Shown: positions 1 to 6,216, counted from the stretch's first letter. The stretch is 54,873 nt of DNA from a virus (IMGVR_UViG_3300031576_000054:1-54873), one strand, 5' to 3'. The notes: generated by a model not told the origin, from the letters alone. Numbers and translations: made by a program.

Positions 1-270
1 CCCTGCTCCATGCGCCGGTTCACGGCCGCTTCGATCACCAGCCACCGCGCTGACCTCCTGCGTGGTAAACTTCCTGAAAAAAAATCAACCGCGTGTGGAG
101 ACAATGATGTTACGCGTGGGAGCGGCTGACCTGGTGCCGCCTTTGGACCGCCCCCCGGGGGTCTGGGAATGCACGTTTTGTAGTGGAGCCGTGCATTCGC
201 CCGTTCCGGCACCTGGACCTACGGGCTATGTAGCCCGCGCGGCTCCTACTGTGCGGGTGCGCCTGCGGAG
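1..270. repeat. Left copy of the terminal redundancy
   Basis: Bases 1-270 recur at 54604-54873. By eye the copies differ by one C/T substitution near position 63, one base in an A-run (8 versus 9) and one base in a C-run (6 versus 5). The two indels cancel, so both copies are 270 bases. This is what a circular or headful genome looks like when assembled linearly from error-prone reads, or it may be a true direct terminal repeat. Confidence 0.93.
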
Positions 271-464
271 CCTACATCGTCCTCCACTCCAGGACGTCAT
301 TCCTTCGTGTGGTGATCCGGTCGTACATGTACATCATCGGCGCGGGTTGCTGCGCCTGTCGGTTCAGCCCCACGTGCGTCGGGAACGGACGACCCGACAG
401 CGGTGGGTGAGTGGCCCTCGCTTGAGGCTCGCTGCGGCTCGCGGATGCTCGAGCGTAGCACTCA
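228..464. other. Cluster of three stem-loops in the non-coding control region
   Basis: Three inverted repeats follow one another. ATGTAG 228-233 and GGCTCC 241-246 face GGAGCC 267-272 and CTACAT 272-277. GTCGGG 378-383 faces CCCGAC 393-398. TGAGTG 408-413 faces CACTCA 459-464. A shorter palindrome, GGGCTATGTAGCCC, competes at 224-237. No gene with a ribosome binding site is visible on either strand. Such structure is typical of an origin, packaging site or transcription control element, and which one applies here is not known. Confidence 0.5.
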
Positions 465-480
465 TATTATGAGAAGTCAA
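442..480 (-). promoter_or_regulatory. Leftward promoter-like sequence with a palindromic spacer
   Basis: On the minus strand a TTGACT -35 box (475-480) and a TACGCT -10 box (452-457) are separated by 17 bases. The spacer contains the palindrome CTCATATTATGAG at 461-473. Transcription would run left, across the terminal join, towards the regulator genes near 54.5 kb. The palindrome in the spacer is a natural repressor site. The -10 match is only moderate. Confidence 0.4.
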
Positions 481-560
481 GGTCAAAGATGCTACCATTA
501 CCTTTCCGTGCCATAATGTTACCTTTTCGGGACCACTTTGTTACCGTTCGGTATACCACC
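481..560. promoter_or_regulatory. Iteron-like TTACC array (operators or origin)
   Basis: Three direct copies of a/gTTACC begin at 497, 518 and 540, with 21 and 22 base spacing (two helical turns). Each is followed by a TTTCCG- or GTTCGG-like tract. A GCTACC at 491 and GGTATACC near 550 continue the pattern. The complement, GGTAACA, reappears at 5.4 kb and within the 19.5 kb promoter, so it may be a phage repressor site; regular phasing also fits initiator iterons. Confidence 0.5.
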
Positions 561-566
561 GTTCAA
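538..566 (-). promoter_or_regulatory. Leftward promoter TTGAAC-N17-TAACAA
   Basis: On the minus strand TTGAAC (561-566) and TAACAA (538-543) are 17 bases apart, and the -10 box lies inside a GGTAACA motif. The same layout, TTGAAC-N18-TAACAT with the -10 inside GGTAACA, occurs at 5372-5401. That makes a shared promoter and operator class likely. Confidence 0.42.
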
Positions 567-782
567 CTGAAGCCGTTATCTCTCACGCCCTGCGTCCGCA
601 GGCTGATTATCGAGTTGGTACACCAATTGCTACCACTCTCAATCGCGTCCGGCAATAGGGCCGCCGCTGAAGGAGAAGGGGTAACAGTTCCGCCCCGCCC
701 CGGGGCATGTACCGGGGCTCCCGCCCGCTCCCGGAGGGAGCGCGCGAGACTGGCGCGCCGGGACGCTCTCCCGGCAACGGCT

Positions 783-801
783 CATCGGAGGCTACCCGAT
801 G
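783..801 (+). promoter_or_regulatory. RBS hairpin, copy 1 (repeated at 2407-2425)
   Basis: This 19-base element is CATCGG, AGGCTAC, CCGATG. The outer hexamers pair, putting the SD in the 5' stem and loop and the ATG of the 67-residue gene in the 3' stem. An identical 19-mer carries the start of the gene at 2423. It could act as a translational switch. Confidence 0.6.
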
Positions 802-1002
802 GACGCCAAAACCCCACTGCGACGCTACATGGAATTGCTCGCGCAGGCGGATTGCTGCGACCGCCACGCCGTCGACCTGGAGCGGTGCGGCTGCGACCGG
901 CTGGCGTCGTACGCCCGCGCGCGCGCGTGTCGGCTCACTGGCGAGGCGCTCGACCTGCACGACCAGATGCTCGCCGGGACCACCGGCGGGGGTGCGGCAT
1001 GA
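799..1002 (+). CDS. Small hypothetical protein (67 aa), first gene of the plus-strand block
   Basis: This is the first gene of the rightward accessory and lysogeny block. The ATG has GGAGG nine bases upstream and sits inside the repeated RBS hairpin. The product is Cys-, Arg- and Ala-rich, with a Cys-Cys pair near residue 20 and a Cys-Gly-Cys near residue 31, and is predicted mostly helical. The stop overlaps the next ATG (ATGA), so translation is coupled. No family was recognised and no function is assigned. Confidence 0.7.
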   Translation: MDAKTPLRRYMELLAQADCCDRHAVDLERCGCDRLASYARARACRLTGEALDLHDQMLAGTTGGGAA

Positions 1003-1235
1003 GCCTACTCGCGCTTGTCCGTCTCAACTGGTCCGATTCGTCGGGGCGGACGTACCGTGTCCGACTCCCGCGTTACGCCGCATACGAGCTTGCCGAGGCG
1101 CTCGTGTCGCGCTGCGCAATTCCCGATGTAACCCTCGATCTTGGTAACAGACTCACGGTCTGCACCATCGAGCCGCAACATGGCGGCTTCCGTTGGATCG
1201 ACCCCGCCAGCGGGCCGGTAGGGAGGATTGCATGA
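999..1235 (+). CDS. Hypothetical protein (78 aa)
   Basis: The start ATG overlaps the preceding stop (ATGA), with a G-rich SD just upstream, and the end overlaps the next start in the same way. The product begins with a beta-like stretch and has an Arg/Tyr-rich middle. It has no signal peptide, membrane segment or recognised motif. Coupling on both sides is the best evidence that it is real; its function is unknown. Confidence 0.65.
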   Translation: MSLLALVRLNWSDSSGRTYRVRLPRYAAYELAEALVSRCAIPDVTLDLGNRLTVCTIEPQHGGFRWIDPASGPVGRIA

Positions 1236-1474
1236 CCTCGCCCGACGGACTCGTCACGCTCGCCCTGGATGACGCGCCGGCCGACGCGCGAGAGCACCTA
1301 CAGGCGGCGGTTTACGCGCACGTGTGCCGCGAATGGCCGTGCGCGACGGCTGGCGAAAGGGAATGCATCCTAACCTCGCTTCTCCTGTCCGCCCGGTTCG
1401 TGATGGACGGCCAAGCCGGGACCGAGGACCACCGCGCCGCTCTCGAAACCCATTCGTGGAGGCTCGCAGCATGA
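1232..1474 (+). CDS. Hypothetical acidic protein (80 aa)
   Basis: The ATG has a good SD (GGGAGG) and an ATGA overlap with the upstream gene. The predicted product is soluble and helical, with two cysteines and an acidic N-terminal half. Small proteins of this kind are common in phage accessory operons. No family was recognised. Confidence 0.65.
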   Translation: MTSPDGLVTLALDDAPADAREHLQAAVYAHVCREWPCATAGERECILTSLLLSARFVMDGQAGTEDHRAALETHSWRLAA

Positions 1475-1653
1475 GCGCCACTAACTACGCCGACAAGTGC
1501 GCCGCCACGAAAGCCCGGTACTTGGCCGTGGCGCGGGCGCGGTACGAAAACGCGCTACGGGTGTGGGTGCGTTCTGACGCCCGCGTCGAAATCTGTGAAG
1601 GCGGGTGCTTCGTCGCCGCGCTTGTGTGGATCGACAAAACCGAGGTGCCGTAG
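1471..1653 (+). CDS. Hypothetical protein (60 aa)
   Basis: It begins four bases before the end of the preceding gene (ATGA), with GGAGG upstream. The N-terminal half is a basic, tyrosine- and alanine-rich helix; the C-terminal half is short and beta-like, with two cysteines. No function can be assigned. Confidence 0.6.
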   Translation: MSATNYADKCAATKARYLAVARARYENALRVWVRSDARVEICEGGCFVAALVWIDKTEVP

Positions 1654-1665
1654 GAGATTCAGACC

Positions 1666-2325
1666 ATGACTCCCGAATCCGCAACGTTCCACGGCGCGCC
1701 CGCCGTGTTCGACACCGCCGGAGCTTTCCGGCTGATTCACCTCGACAACCCGGACGCCGACACGCGCGCGCGCCGCATCGGGATGGTGTCCGACGGCTCG
1801 TACTTCGTCGACGACTGCCCCGTCTGCCGGGAACAGAAAGAGCGCGGCGGCGATGTCGTATTCGAGGCCGAGGAGGAATGGGACGAAATCGCCGACGAAC
1901 CGCCGGACCTGCCCGAGCCGATCCCGTCGGGCCTGTGGACTCGAACCTACATCGACGCCGGCGCACCGTACGCCAACGCACGCGAGGAAATCCATGCGCT
2001 CTGCGCTGGCGTCGCGTTCTGCGGCCTGGAACTCATCGACGACCTGGCCGGAACCGAGAACCCCGAACGTTGGACGGGCTCGCTGTCGTACTTCGCCAAG
2101 GGCTTCGCGCGGTTCGCGCCCGCGCTGGCGGGAGTGGATCGGCTGGACCAGGTCGAATCCCGCAACCTAGGCGGCCTGTGCTTCCAGGTCCGGTCGTTCC
2201 TGGGATGGTTCGGCGAGGGTGCGCCCACGCTGGCGACCAAGTGCGCCGACCTCGACCGCACCTGTGCGCGCTTGGTCGATGCGCTCAAGCGCTTCGAGGA
2301 TGAGGAGACCTCCAAGGCGGGGTAA
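1666..2325 (+). CDS. Hypothetical protein with a CxxC motif (219 aa)
   Basis: This is one of the largest plus-strand accessory genes. It has an ATG with GGAGA nine bases upstream and sits 12 bases after the previous gene. The N-terminal third is beta-like and contains a Cys-Pro-Val-Cys motif around residue 51, a possible zinc or redox site. An acidic stretch follows, then a helical C-terminal half. There is no membrane segment. No family was recognised; a host-takeover or lysogeny accessory role is only inference from position. Confidence 0.72.
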   Translation: MTPESATFHGAPAVFDTAGAFRLIHLDNPDADTRARRIGMVSDGSYFVDDCPVCREQKERGGDVVFEAEEEWDEIADEPPDLPEPIPSGLWTRTYIDAGAPYANAREEIHALCAGVAFCGLELIDDLAGTENPERWTGSLSYFAKGFARFAPALAGVDRLDQVESRNLGGLCFQVRSFLGWFGEGAPTLATKCADLDRTCARLVDALKRFEDEETSKAG

Positions 2326-2406
2326 CGGCGTCCCATGCCTGCCGCCCGGGGGCGGAAACCGGACGGCAGTTTGAGACGCCGCGCGCCGTGCGCGGCACCC
2401 AACACC

Positions 2407-2425
2407 CATCGGAGGCTACCCGATG
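2407..2425 (+). promoter_or_regulatory. RBS hairpin, copy 2 (identical to 783-801)
   Basis: This is an exact repeat of the 19-base SD/start hairpin at 783-801, placed before the gene at 2423. Upstream, 2327-2400 is non-coding and holds further inverted repeats (CTGCCG and CGGCAG; GCCGCGC and GCGCGGC). The two transcription segments may be co-regulated at translation. Confidence 0.6.
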
Positions 2426-2665
2426 AAAACCAGACTCGGACCCCTGAATCGGACGCAGATGGCGGAGCGGCTCTTGGTCGCGGAGGCCCTGCGCTCCCTG
2501 CTCGCCCTGGGTGCCGCCGTGACCGTCACCCATCACACGGGATTCGTATGGGTGCGTGTGCAGGTGGGCACCGACTTCGACCGCACCCTGTCCGGCGACG
2601 GCATCCGCTCCGCCTTGGTCAACGCCCTGCTCGCCGTCCGCCCCGGACGCCAGGAGGCCGCATGA
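2423..2665 (+). CDS. Hypothetical protein (80 aa)
   Basis: The ATG lies in the second copy of the repeated RBS hairpin (2407-2425). The product has an amphipathic helix rich in Leu and Ala at residues 14-33 and then beta-like valine-rich strands. The end overlaps the next start (ATGA). Its function is unknown. Confidence 0.65.
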   Translation: MKTRLGPLNRTQMAERLLVAEALRSLLALGAAVTVTHHTGFVWVRVQVGTDFDRTLSGDGIRSALVNALLAVRPGRQEAA

Positions 2666-3018
2666 GAATCTTCCAGGAAGCAACGAGACTAGCCATGCAA
2701 AAAGTGCCGCGCGGCACCGTGGCGGCCCAGTCGCAGGCGTTCGGCCGAATTCACCGCGAACCACTCCTCTACGGACTGGACGGACTGCTCCGGTACGCCC
2801 TCGCGTACCGGATGCACTTTGGCTCTCCGCTCGCGGATGACAGCGTGCTCGGGCCGAGCTGGCTCCGGGCCGCGAAAGGCTTGCGTGGCCTGCTCAACGG
2901 GGATGGCGCGGCGGCTATGGAGCACGACCGCTCGACGGACTCGAAAGATAATGGTGCCTTGGAGGATATCTTTTGGGCCGCGATGGAAGCGGCAGGATTC
3001 GGCGAGGAGGCATCATGA
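2662..3018 (+). CDS. Hypothetical protein (118 aa)
   Basis: The ATG overlaps the previous stop, with AGGAGG seven bases upstream. The product is mixed and mostly helical, with an Arg/Tyr-rich central part and an acidic C-terminus. Comparable proteins of about 120 residues beginning with a basic N-terminus are common in phage accessory operons. No function is assigned. Confidence 0.7.
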   Translation: MRIFQEATRLAMQKVPRGTVAAQSQAFGRIHREPLLYGLDGLLRYALAYRMHFGSPLADDSVLGPSWLRAAKGLRGLLNGDGAAAMEHDRSTDSKDNGALEDIFWAAMEAAGFGEEAS

Positions 3019-3209
3019 CCATTCTCATCGAAATCTGTTGCGACAACGCCGCATTCGAGAACGAACCCGGCCGCGAGATAGCACGCATCCTGTGTCGCCT
3101 CGCCTATGATTTCGGCAGGTGGGATGGGGCCGTCTATCCCGAGGTTCCGCAGCTCCGCGACATCAACGGCAACGCCGTAGGCAAAGTGACTTGGAGAACG
3201 GAGACATAG
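3015..3209 (+). CDS. Conserved phage hypothetical protein (64 aa)
   Basis: The start is coupled to the previous gene by ATGA and preceded by GAGGAGG. The product shows a pattern recalled from many phage proteins: a beta-strand start, an NAAF segment at 11-14, a helix with ARIL, and a C-terminal LRDINGNAVG segment at 47-56. The family is widespread in temperate phages and has no known function. Confidence 0.75.
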   Translation: MTILIEICCDNAAFENEPGREIARILCRLAYDFGRWDGAVYPEVPQLRDINGNAVGKVTWRTET

Positions 3210-3273
3210 CGCACCCGACCGGACGCCCCGGCACAGCGGGACGCCCCATCGGTTGCATTTTGGAGGATCGACC

Positions 3274-3459
3274 GTGTACGTCATTCAACGCACCGACCAA
3301 CGCAGAGGATTCGTCGCGCGCTCGGGAAGCGCGCGATCCTACACCAAGGATCTACGCCAAGCCCGCGTGTACACGACGCGAGAGCAGGCGGAGGCCGACC
3401 GATGCCCAGGGAACGAAATCGTTCGCTCCGTCAATTCCCTTTTGGAGGACCGACCGTGA
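3274..3459 (+). CDS. Hypothetical protein, GTG start (61 aa)
   Basis: The start is GTG with TGGAGG upstream. The leader TTTTGGAGGATCGACCGTG (3257-3276 region) is nearly repeated before the next gene, where it reads GGACCGACC. The product is Arg/Gln-rich with a beta-like N-terminus. The end overlaps the next GTG (GTGA). No family was recognised. Confidence 0.65.
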   Translation: MYVIQRTDQRRGFVARSGSARSYTKDLRQARVYTTREQAEADRCPGNEIVRSVNSLLEDRP

Positions 3460-3971
3460 CACGCAAAGCCGCACCGCTTCCGCCCTGCCCGTTCAAGACG
3501 GGCGAGCGGGTCAGATGGACGACGAAGGACGAAGAGGGGACGGGTGCCGTGAGCTTGGTCGGCTGGCTTCCGTTCCCCGGATGCTGGAGCTTCGAAGTTC
3601 GGGACGACGCGACGGGCGAGACGGTCCGACCGAGGAGCTTGGAGATCCTCGACAACCCGACCGCCGGGACGGTTGCGCCGCCCGCGCCGGACAGTGAGCC
3701 CCCGGACGAGCACGGCGGGGAGCCGGAGGAGAAGCCGGAGCCCCGCGCGAAGGCAACCGCCAAGCGTGCCTCCGGCTCCAATTCGTGGGGCGCTCATCCG
3801 TGGAACCGGCGCGACTACTGCGCGTCGGCGTTCTGCGGGTCGGCCAAGGAGAGGCCCGGCCCGGACGGGGAAGGCTACTGCGCATTCCACGCCGACTTTC
3901 TGACCGACCTGGAGGAGAGCCGGAAAGCCAAGGCTGCGGCGAAGGGTAGCCGCAGAAAGGGGGCTGCATGA
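3456..3971 (+). CDS. Hypothetical protein with a Cys-rich C-terminus (171 aa)
   Basis: The GTG start overlaps the preceding stop and follows TTGGAGG. Residues 10-65 look like a small beta-barrel of SH3 type (GERVRW, then GTGAVSLVGW and a later RSLEIL strand). A Pro/Glu/Lys-rich linker follows, then a C-terminal segment with cysteines and histidines (YCASAFCG, then YCAFHADF) that could bind zinc. The tail is Lys/Arg-rich. A nucleic-acid-binding role is plausible but inferred. Confidence 0.7.
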   Translation: MTRKAAPLPPCPFKTGERVRWTTKDEEGTGAVSLVGWLPFPGCWSFEVRDDATGETVRPRSLEILDNPTAGTVAPPAPDSEPPDEHGGEPEEKPEPRAKATAKRASGSNSWGAHPWNRRDYCASAFCGSAKERPGPDGEGYCAFHADFLTDLEESRKAKAAAKGSRRKGAA

Positions 3972-4027
3972 CAGCGACCGAAATCAAGACCACGCTGGAC
4001 GGGTTCTCCGGGACGGATGGCGAGTAA
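3968..4027 (+). pseudogene. Truncated remnant of a DUF6876-like gene (19 codons)
   Basis: An ATG coupled by ATGA to the previous gene encodes only 19 residues (MTATEIKTTLDGFSGTDGE) before TAA. The LxxFSGT pattern is what I recall at the N-terminus of DUF6876 phage proteins, which normally continue for about 100 residues through a YRHW/YTDGV region. The rest is absent. It is either a degraded gene or a leader peptide; the family link is from memory. Confidence 0.4.
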
Positions 4028-4089
4028 CCGCGTCCGCTGCGCCGCCCCCGTGCGATGGGGACGGCACGGCAGGCTCGGAAAGGAGTCCC

Positions 4090-4314
4090 ATGAAAACCCG
4101 ATCACCGTCCCGCCGTCGCACGGCGACGATCACGGTCCGCTTGCCCATCGCCCTGCGAGAGGCCGTCCGCGCGCGCGCCACCACGAGAGGCCAGACCCTC
4201 AACGCCTGGCTCGTGCGCGAGCTGGCCGCGCTCGTGGGCTGGACGGCGCCCGAGGCCCTCGCGCCGATCGCCCCCCGAGAGGCCGACCTGGCCGGCGAGG
4301 GGAGGCCACGATGA
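4090..4314 (+). CDS. Ribbon-helix-helix (Arc/CopG-like) DNA-binding protein
   Basis: This 74-residue protein has AAGGAG six bases before its ATG. A TITVRLP strand at residues 13-19 is followed by a helix (REAVRARATTRG) and a second helix (TLNAWLVRELAALVG), the order of a ribbon-helix-helix fold. It overlaps the integrase start by ATGA, so it is co-expressed with it. It is a good candidate for an excision factor or lysogeny regulator, though a toxin-antitoxin antidote role cannot be excluded. Confidence 0.65.
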   Translation: MKTRSPSRRRTATITVRLPIALREAVRARATTRGQTLNAWLVRELAALVGWTAPEALAPIAPREADLAGEGRPR

Positions 4315-4964
4315 GCAAGCGCAAGCCCTGGATCGTTAAGCGCCAAGACGTCCCCGAGCTCGACGACTTCCGCCGCCTGGAAGCCGCCGGAGAGGCCGAC
4401 AGCGCCCGCAACCGCGCGCTCCTCGCGCTCCTCGCTCACTCCGGCCTGCGCCGCCGAGAGGCCAGCCGCCTGGACTGCCAAGACCTGCACCTCGCCGACC
4501 GCCCGCCCTACCTGATGGTCCGCGACGGAAAGGGCTCGAAGGATCGCCAGGTCCCGCTCGCCCAACACGTAGCCGACGACCTCCTTGTGTTTCTCGGTGC
4601 CCGCCGGCAGGGGCCCGTGTTCGTGTCCCGAGGCGGCGGGAGAGGCCGGAGAGGCTGTCGGCTGTCGGGCTCGCAGGTCTACCGCGTGGTCAAAGCGCTC
4701 GCCGCGCGCGCCGGCCTGCCCGATGTCCACCCCCACAGCCTGCGCCACCTCTACGCCACGACCCACATCCTCGCCGGCACCCCGCTCCACACCGTCAGCC
4801 AGTACCTCGGCCATGCCGGCATCGGGGTGACGAAGACCTACCTCCACACCCTCGACACGATGAATGCCGTCTACCCAGAACGCCAAGCGCAGGTCCTGCG
4901 CGACGGGCCGTCGATGTCCGACCTGCTCAAGGGCGGGGCAGCGCAGGCATCGACCGCGCCGTGA
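4311..4964 (+). CDS. int: Tyrosine recombinase (integrase), compact
   Basis: This enzyme would catalyse site-specific recombination between attP and attB. The catalytic set is visible: Arg47 (SGLRRRE), Lys77 (GSKDR), His142-x-x-Arg145 (HSLRH), His168 (YLGHAG) and the nucleophile Tyr177 (TKTYLH). At 217 residues it has only about 35 residues before the catalytic domain, so the usual arm-binding and SAM-like core-binding domains are missing. I chose the ATG at 4311 because it overlaps the upstream stop by ATGA; a longer reading from 4017 has poor coding character. It could be a phage integrase or a XerC/D-like dimer-resolution enzyme. The gene converges with, and overlaps, the minus-strand gene ending at 4927. 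Confidence 0.9.
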   Translation: MSKRKPWIVKRQDVPELDDFRRLEAAGEADSARNRALLALLAHSGLRRREASRLDCQDLHLADRPPYLMVRDGKGSKDRQVPLAQHVADDLLVFLGARRQGPVFVSRGGGRGRRGCRLSGSQVYRVVKALAARAGLPDVHPHSLRHLYATTHILAGTPLHTVSQYLGHAGIGVTKTYLHTLDTMNAVYPERQAQVLRDGPSMSDLLKGGAAQASTAP

Positions 4965-5205
4965 CGATCCCGGGCTCTGGCGCCGCCGTCTGCTGCAGCG
5001 TCGGCACGATGACGGTGTGGACGCGGGCGACCTCGAGTAGCCCTCCAGCACCGATGGGCGACGGCGCGTTGGTCCTGACCGCGATCGCGCCGTCCACGCA
5101 CGCCGCAGCCAAGACGAAATATGCTACCCTTTCGATCCTGCAGAACTCCGTCCCGTCAGGCCGGTAGACGATCACGCTGAACTCGGGCGGGAGCGGGAGT
5201 CCCAT
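4927..5205 (-). CDS. Hypothetical protein (92 aa), last gene of the early module
   Basis: The ATG has an excellent SD (GAGGAGG, six bases away). The product is beta-rich (FSVIVYRPDG, then FCRIERVAYFVLAAACVDGAIAV), suggesting a small beta-sandwich. A longer in-frame TTG start at 5286 would turn the terminator hairpin at 5222-5247 into coding sequence, so I prefer 5205. It overlaps the integrase tail to tail by 38 bases. Its function is unknown. Confidence 0.65.
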   Translation of the reverse strand: MGLPLPPEFSVIVYRPDGTEFCRIERVAYFVLAAACVDGAIAVRTNAPSPIGAGGLLEVARVHTVIVPTLQQTAAPEPGIVTARSMPALPRP

Positions 5206-5221
5206 CGCGTCCTCCTCGTAG

Positions 5222-5247
5222 AAAAAAGGCCGCCCTTGCGAGCGGCC
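5222..5247 (-). terminator. Intrinsic terminator or attenuator before the 92-aa gene
   Basis: On the minus strand GGCCGC (5242-5247) pairs with GCGGCC (5228-5233) around an 8-base loop, followed directly by TTTTTT (5222-5227). The SD of the gene starting at 5205 follows about ten bases after the U-run. A promoter-like sequence lies at 5372-5401, so this may be a leader attenuator. Confidence 0.72.
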
Positions 5248-5371
5248 GAACGGCCTGGCACCACCGGGTTCCAGGGTGACGGTCAAGCCCGTCTGCAGGA
5301 CCGGCTTCGACCTCCCCCACCGGGAGAGGCGGGCTTCCGCATTGCGGCTGCGCCGGACCCGAGTCCGCTGG

Positions 5372-5401
5372 ATGTTACCATATTGATACTTTCTGGTTCA
5401 A
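5372..5401 (-). promoter_or_regulatory. Leftward promoter TTGAAC-N18-TAACAT with a GGTAACA site
   Basis: The -35 is TTGAAC (5396-5401) and the -10 is TAACAT (5372-5377), lying within GGTAACA. A second GGTAACA is present in the opposite orientation at 5418-5424, giving an inverted pair (TGTTACC 5373-5379). The intergenic stretch 5206-5483 holds this promoter and the terminator at 5222; I see nothing else in it. Confidence 0.5.
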
Positions 5402-5483
5402 GGCAATGTTGCGCTACGGTAACAAATCCTGTCGAGCGCCACAATGCCCCAGGATCAACGAGCCAGACGAGAAGGGAATTCCC

Positions 5484-5696
5484 CTACAACTCCCCCGTCA
5501 AGTCTCGGCTTTTCCCCGGTTCCCGTGCCCTGTGTCCCCCGAGCCGCCTCCGGTAGTCCGACACGGCCTGCCGACTGATCCCCAGCGCCCGGGCAACGGC
5601 GGCGTCAGGGTAGCGGCCAAACCCGGCCAGCCGGTAGCGCAGCGCCGTCGCCTTGTCCCGCCCCGGCGGACGGCCGGACCTTCCTTTGCGGCCCAT
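5484..5696 (-). CDS. Small helix-turn-helix DNA-binding protein
   Basis: This 70-residue protein starts at an ATG with AGGGGG seven bases upstream. After a basic N-terminal arm it has a clear helix-turn-helix: YPDAAVARALGISRQAVSDYRR (about residues 29-50), where the ALGIS turn and RQAVSDYRR recognition helix are typical of homeodomain-like or Cro-like phage regulators. It sits just upstream of the GGTAACA operator pair at 5373-5424 and is the best candidate for its ligand, which is inference. The preceding 55-residue gene ends within its SD. Confidence 0.75.
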   Translation of the reverse strand: MGRKGRSGRPPGRDKATALRYRLAGFGRYPDAAVARALGISRQAVSDYRRRLGGHRAREPGKSRDLTGEL

Positions 5697-5698
5697 CT

Positions 5699-5866
5699 TC
5701 ACCCCCTGCCGGATCGCACGTCCTCGAACCGGCCGCAGGTCCGACGGAAAAACAGCTCCACCGTCTTGCGCACGCCCTGCGCCCAGCCCTCCAGCCGGTT
5801 CACGTCCTCGTCGGACGACAGCGGCGCCGATTGGTCGCGCAGGAATTTCGCGGTCTGTAGCGGCAC
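5699..5866 (-). CDS. Hypothetical protein, GTG start (55 aa)
   Basis: The GTG has GGAG about nine bases upstream, and an in-frame TAG closes the frame just before it. The product is charged and helical (a DVNRLEGWAQGVRKT segment near residue 21). Its stop lies within the ribosome binding site of the HTH gene, so translation of the two is likely linked. No family was recognised. Confidence 0.55.
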   Translation of the reverse strand: MPLQTAKFLRDQSAPLSSDEDVNRLEGWAQGVRKTVELFFRRTCGRFEDVRSGRG

Positions 5867-5880
5867 CAGCGCCTACTCCA

Positions 5881-5976
5881 TCAAACCAAGAAACTTATGA
5901 ACACGCTTTCGCGGTTGATCGCCTTCAGGAGGAGCGGACCGTAGATCTTGGCCACCAATCTGTCAAGCGGCGTCAA
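5881..5976 (-). CDS. Mini-gene, TTG start (31 aa)
   Basis: A TTGA overlap with the preceding stop starts a 31-residue ORF whose product has a leucine-rich middle and a hydrophobic end (YGPLLLKAI, then SVFISFLV). The SD is weak. Coupling and composition favour a real peptide, possibly membrane-associated. The evidence is limited. Confidence 0.4.
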   Translation of the reverse strand: MTPLDRLVAKIYGPLLLKAINRESVFISFLV

Positions 5977-6176
5977 AGGCGGCCTGCGCTTGCAGAGGAA
6001 ACGCCCCGTCCGCCGGCTTCCGTGTAGTAGACCAGGACGCGCGGGGCCGTCCCCGTCACGTCCACGTAGATGCCCAGGGGCGACTCGACGAAATCGGCCC
6101 CCGGCGGCCCGATCCAGACGGCGGAGCCGTCCTGCGACCGCCCGGCCGCGATCGCGCGCCCGCTGCGGCCTCCCAT
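5973..6176 (-). CDS. Hypothetical protein (67 aa)
   Basis: The ATG has GGGAGG five bases upstream. Residues 20-50 look like a small beta-structure (AVWIGPPGADF, then LGIYVDVTGTAPRVLVYY). The short Gly/Ser/Arg-rich N-terminus may be flexible. It lies between the PD-(D/E)XK nuclease and the HTH gene in the same transcript. Its function is unknown. Confidence 0.6.
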   Translation of the reverse strand: MGGRSGRAIAAGRSQDGSAVWIGPPGADFVESPLGIYVDVTGTAPRVLVYYTEAGGRGVSSASAGRL

Positions 6177-6216
6177 TGTCCTCCCGATCGCACACTCACA
6201 CGATTGCTTCACTCAT

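Noticed and set aside
62-472. A 136-residue plus-strand frame in the left control region
   Set aside because: It has no ribosome binding site, has low-complexity composition and crosses strong inverted repeats; the terminal copy also shifts its frame in homopolymers.
489-998. Long plus-strand extension upstream of the 78-residue gene
   Set aside because: The frame overlaps the supported gene at 799 and the iteron region; the coupled ATG at 999 with a G-rich SD explains the start.
4017-4310. N-terminal extension of the integrase
   Set aside because: It overlaps the ribbon-helix-helix gene in another frame and has poor composition; the ATGA start at 4311 is better.
4965-5000. An attP site next to the integrase
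   Set aside because: The integrase overlaps the next gene, leaving no obvious intergenic site; no tRNA-like core was seen.
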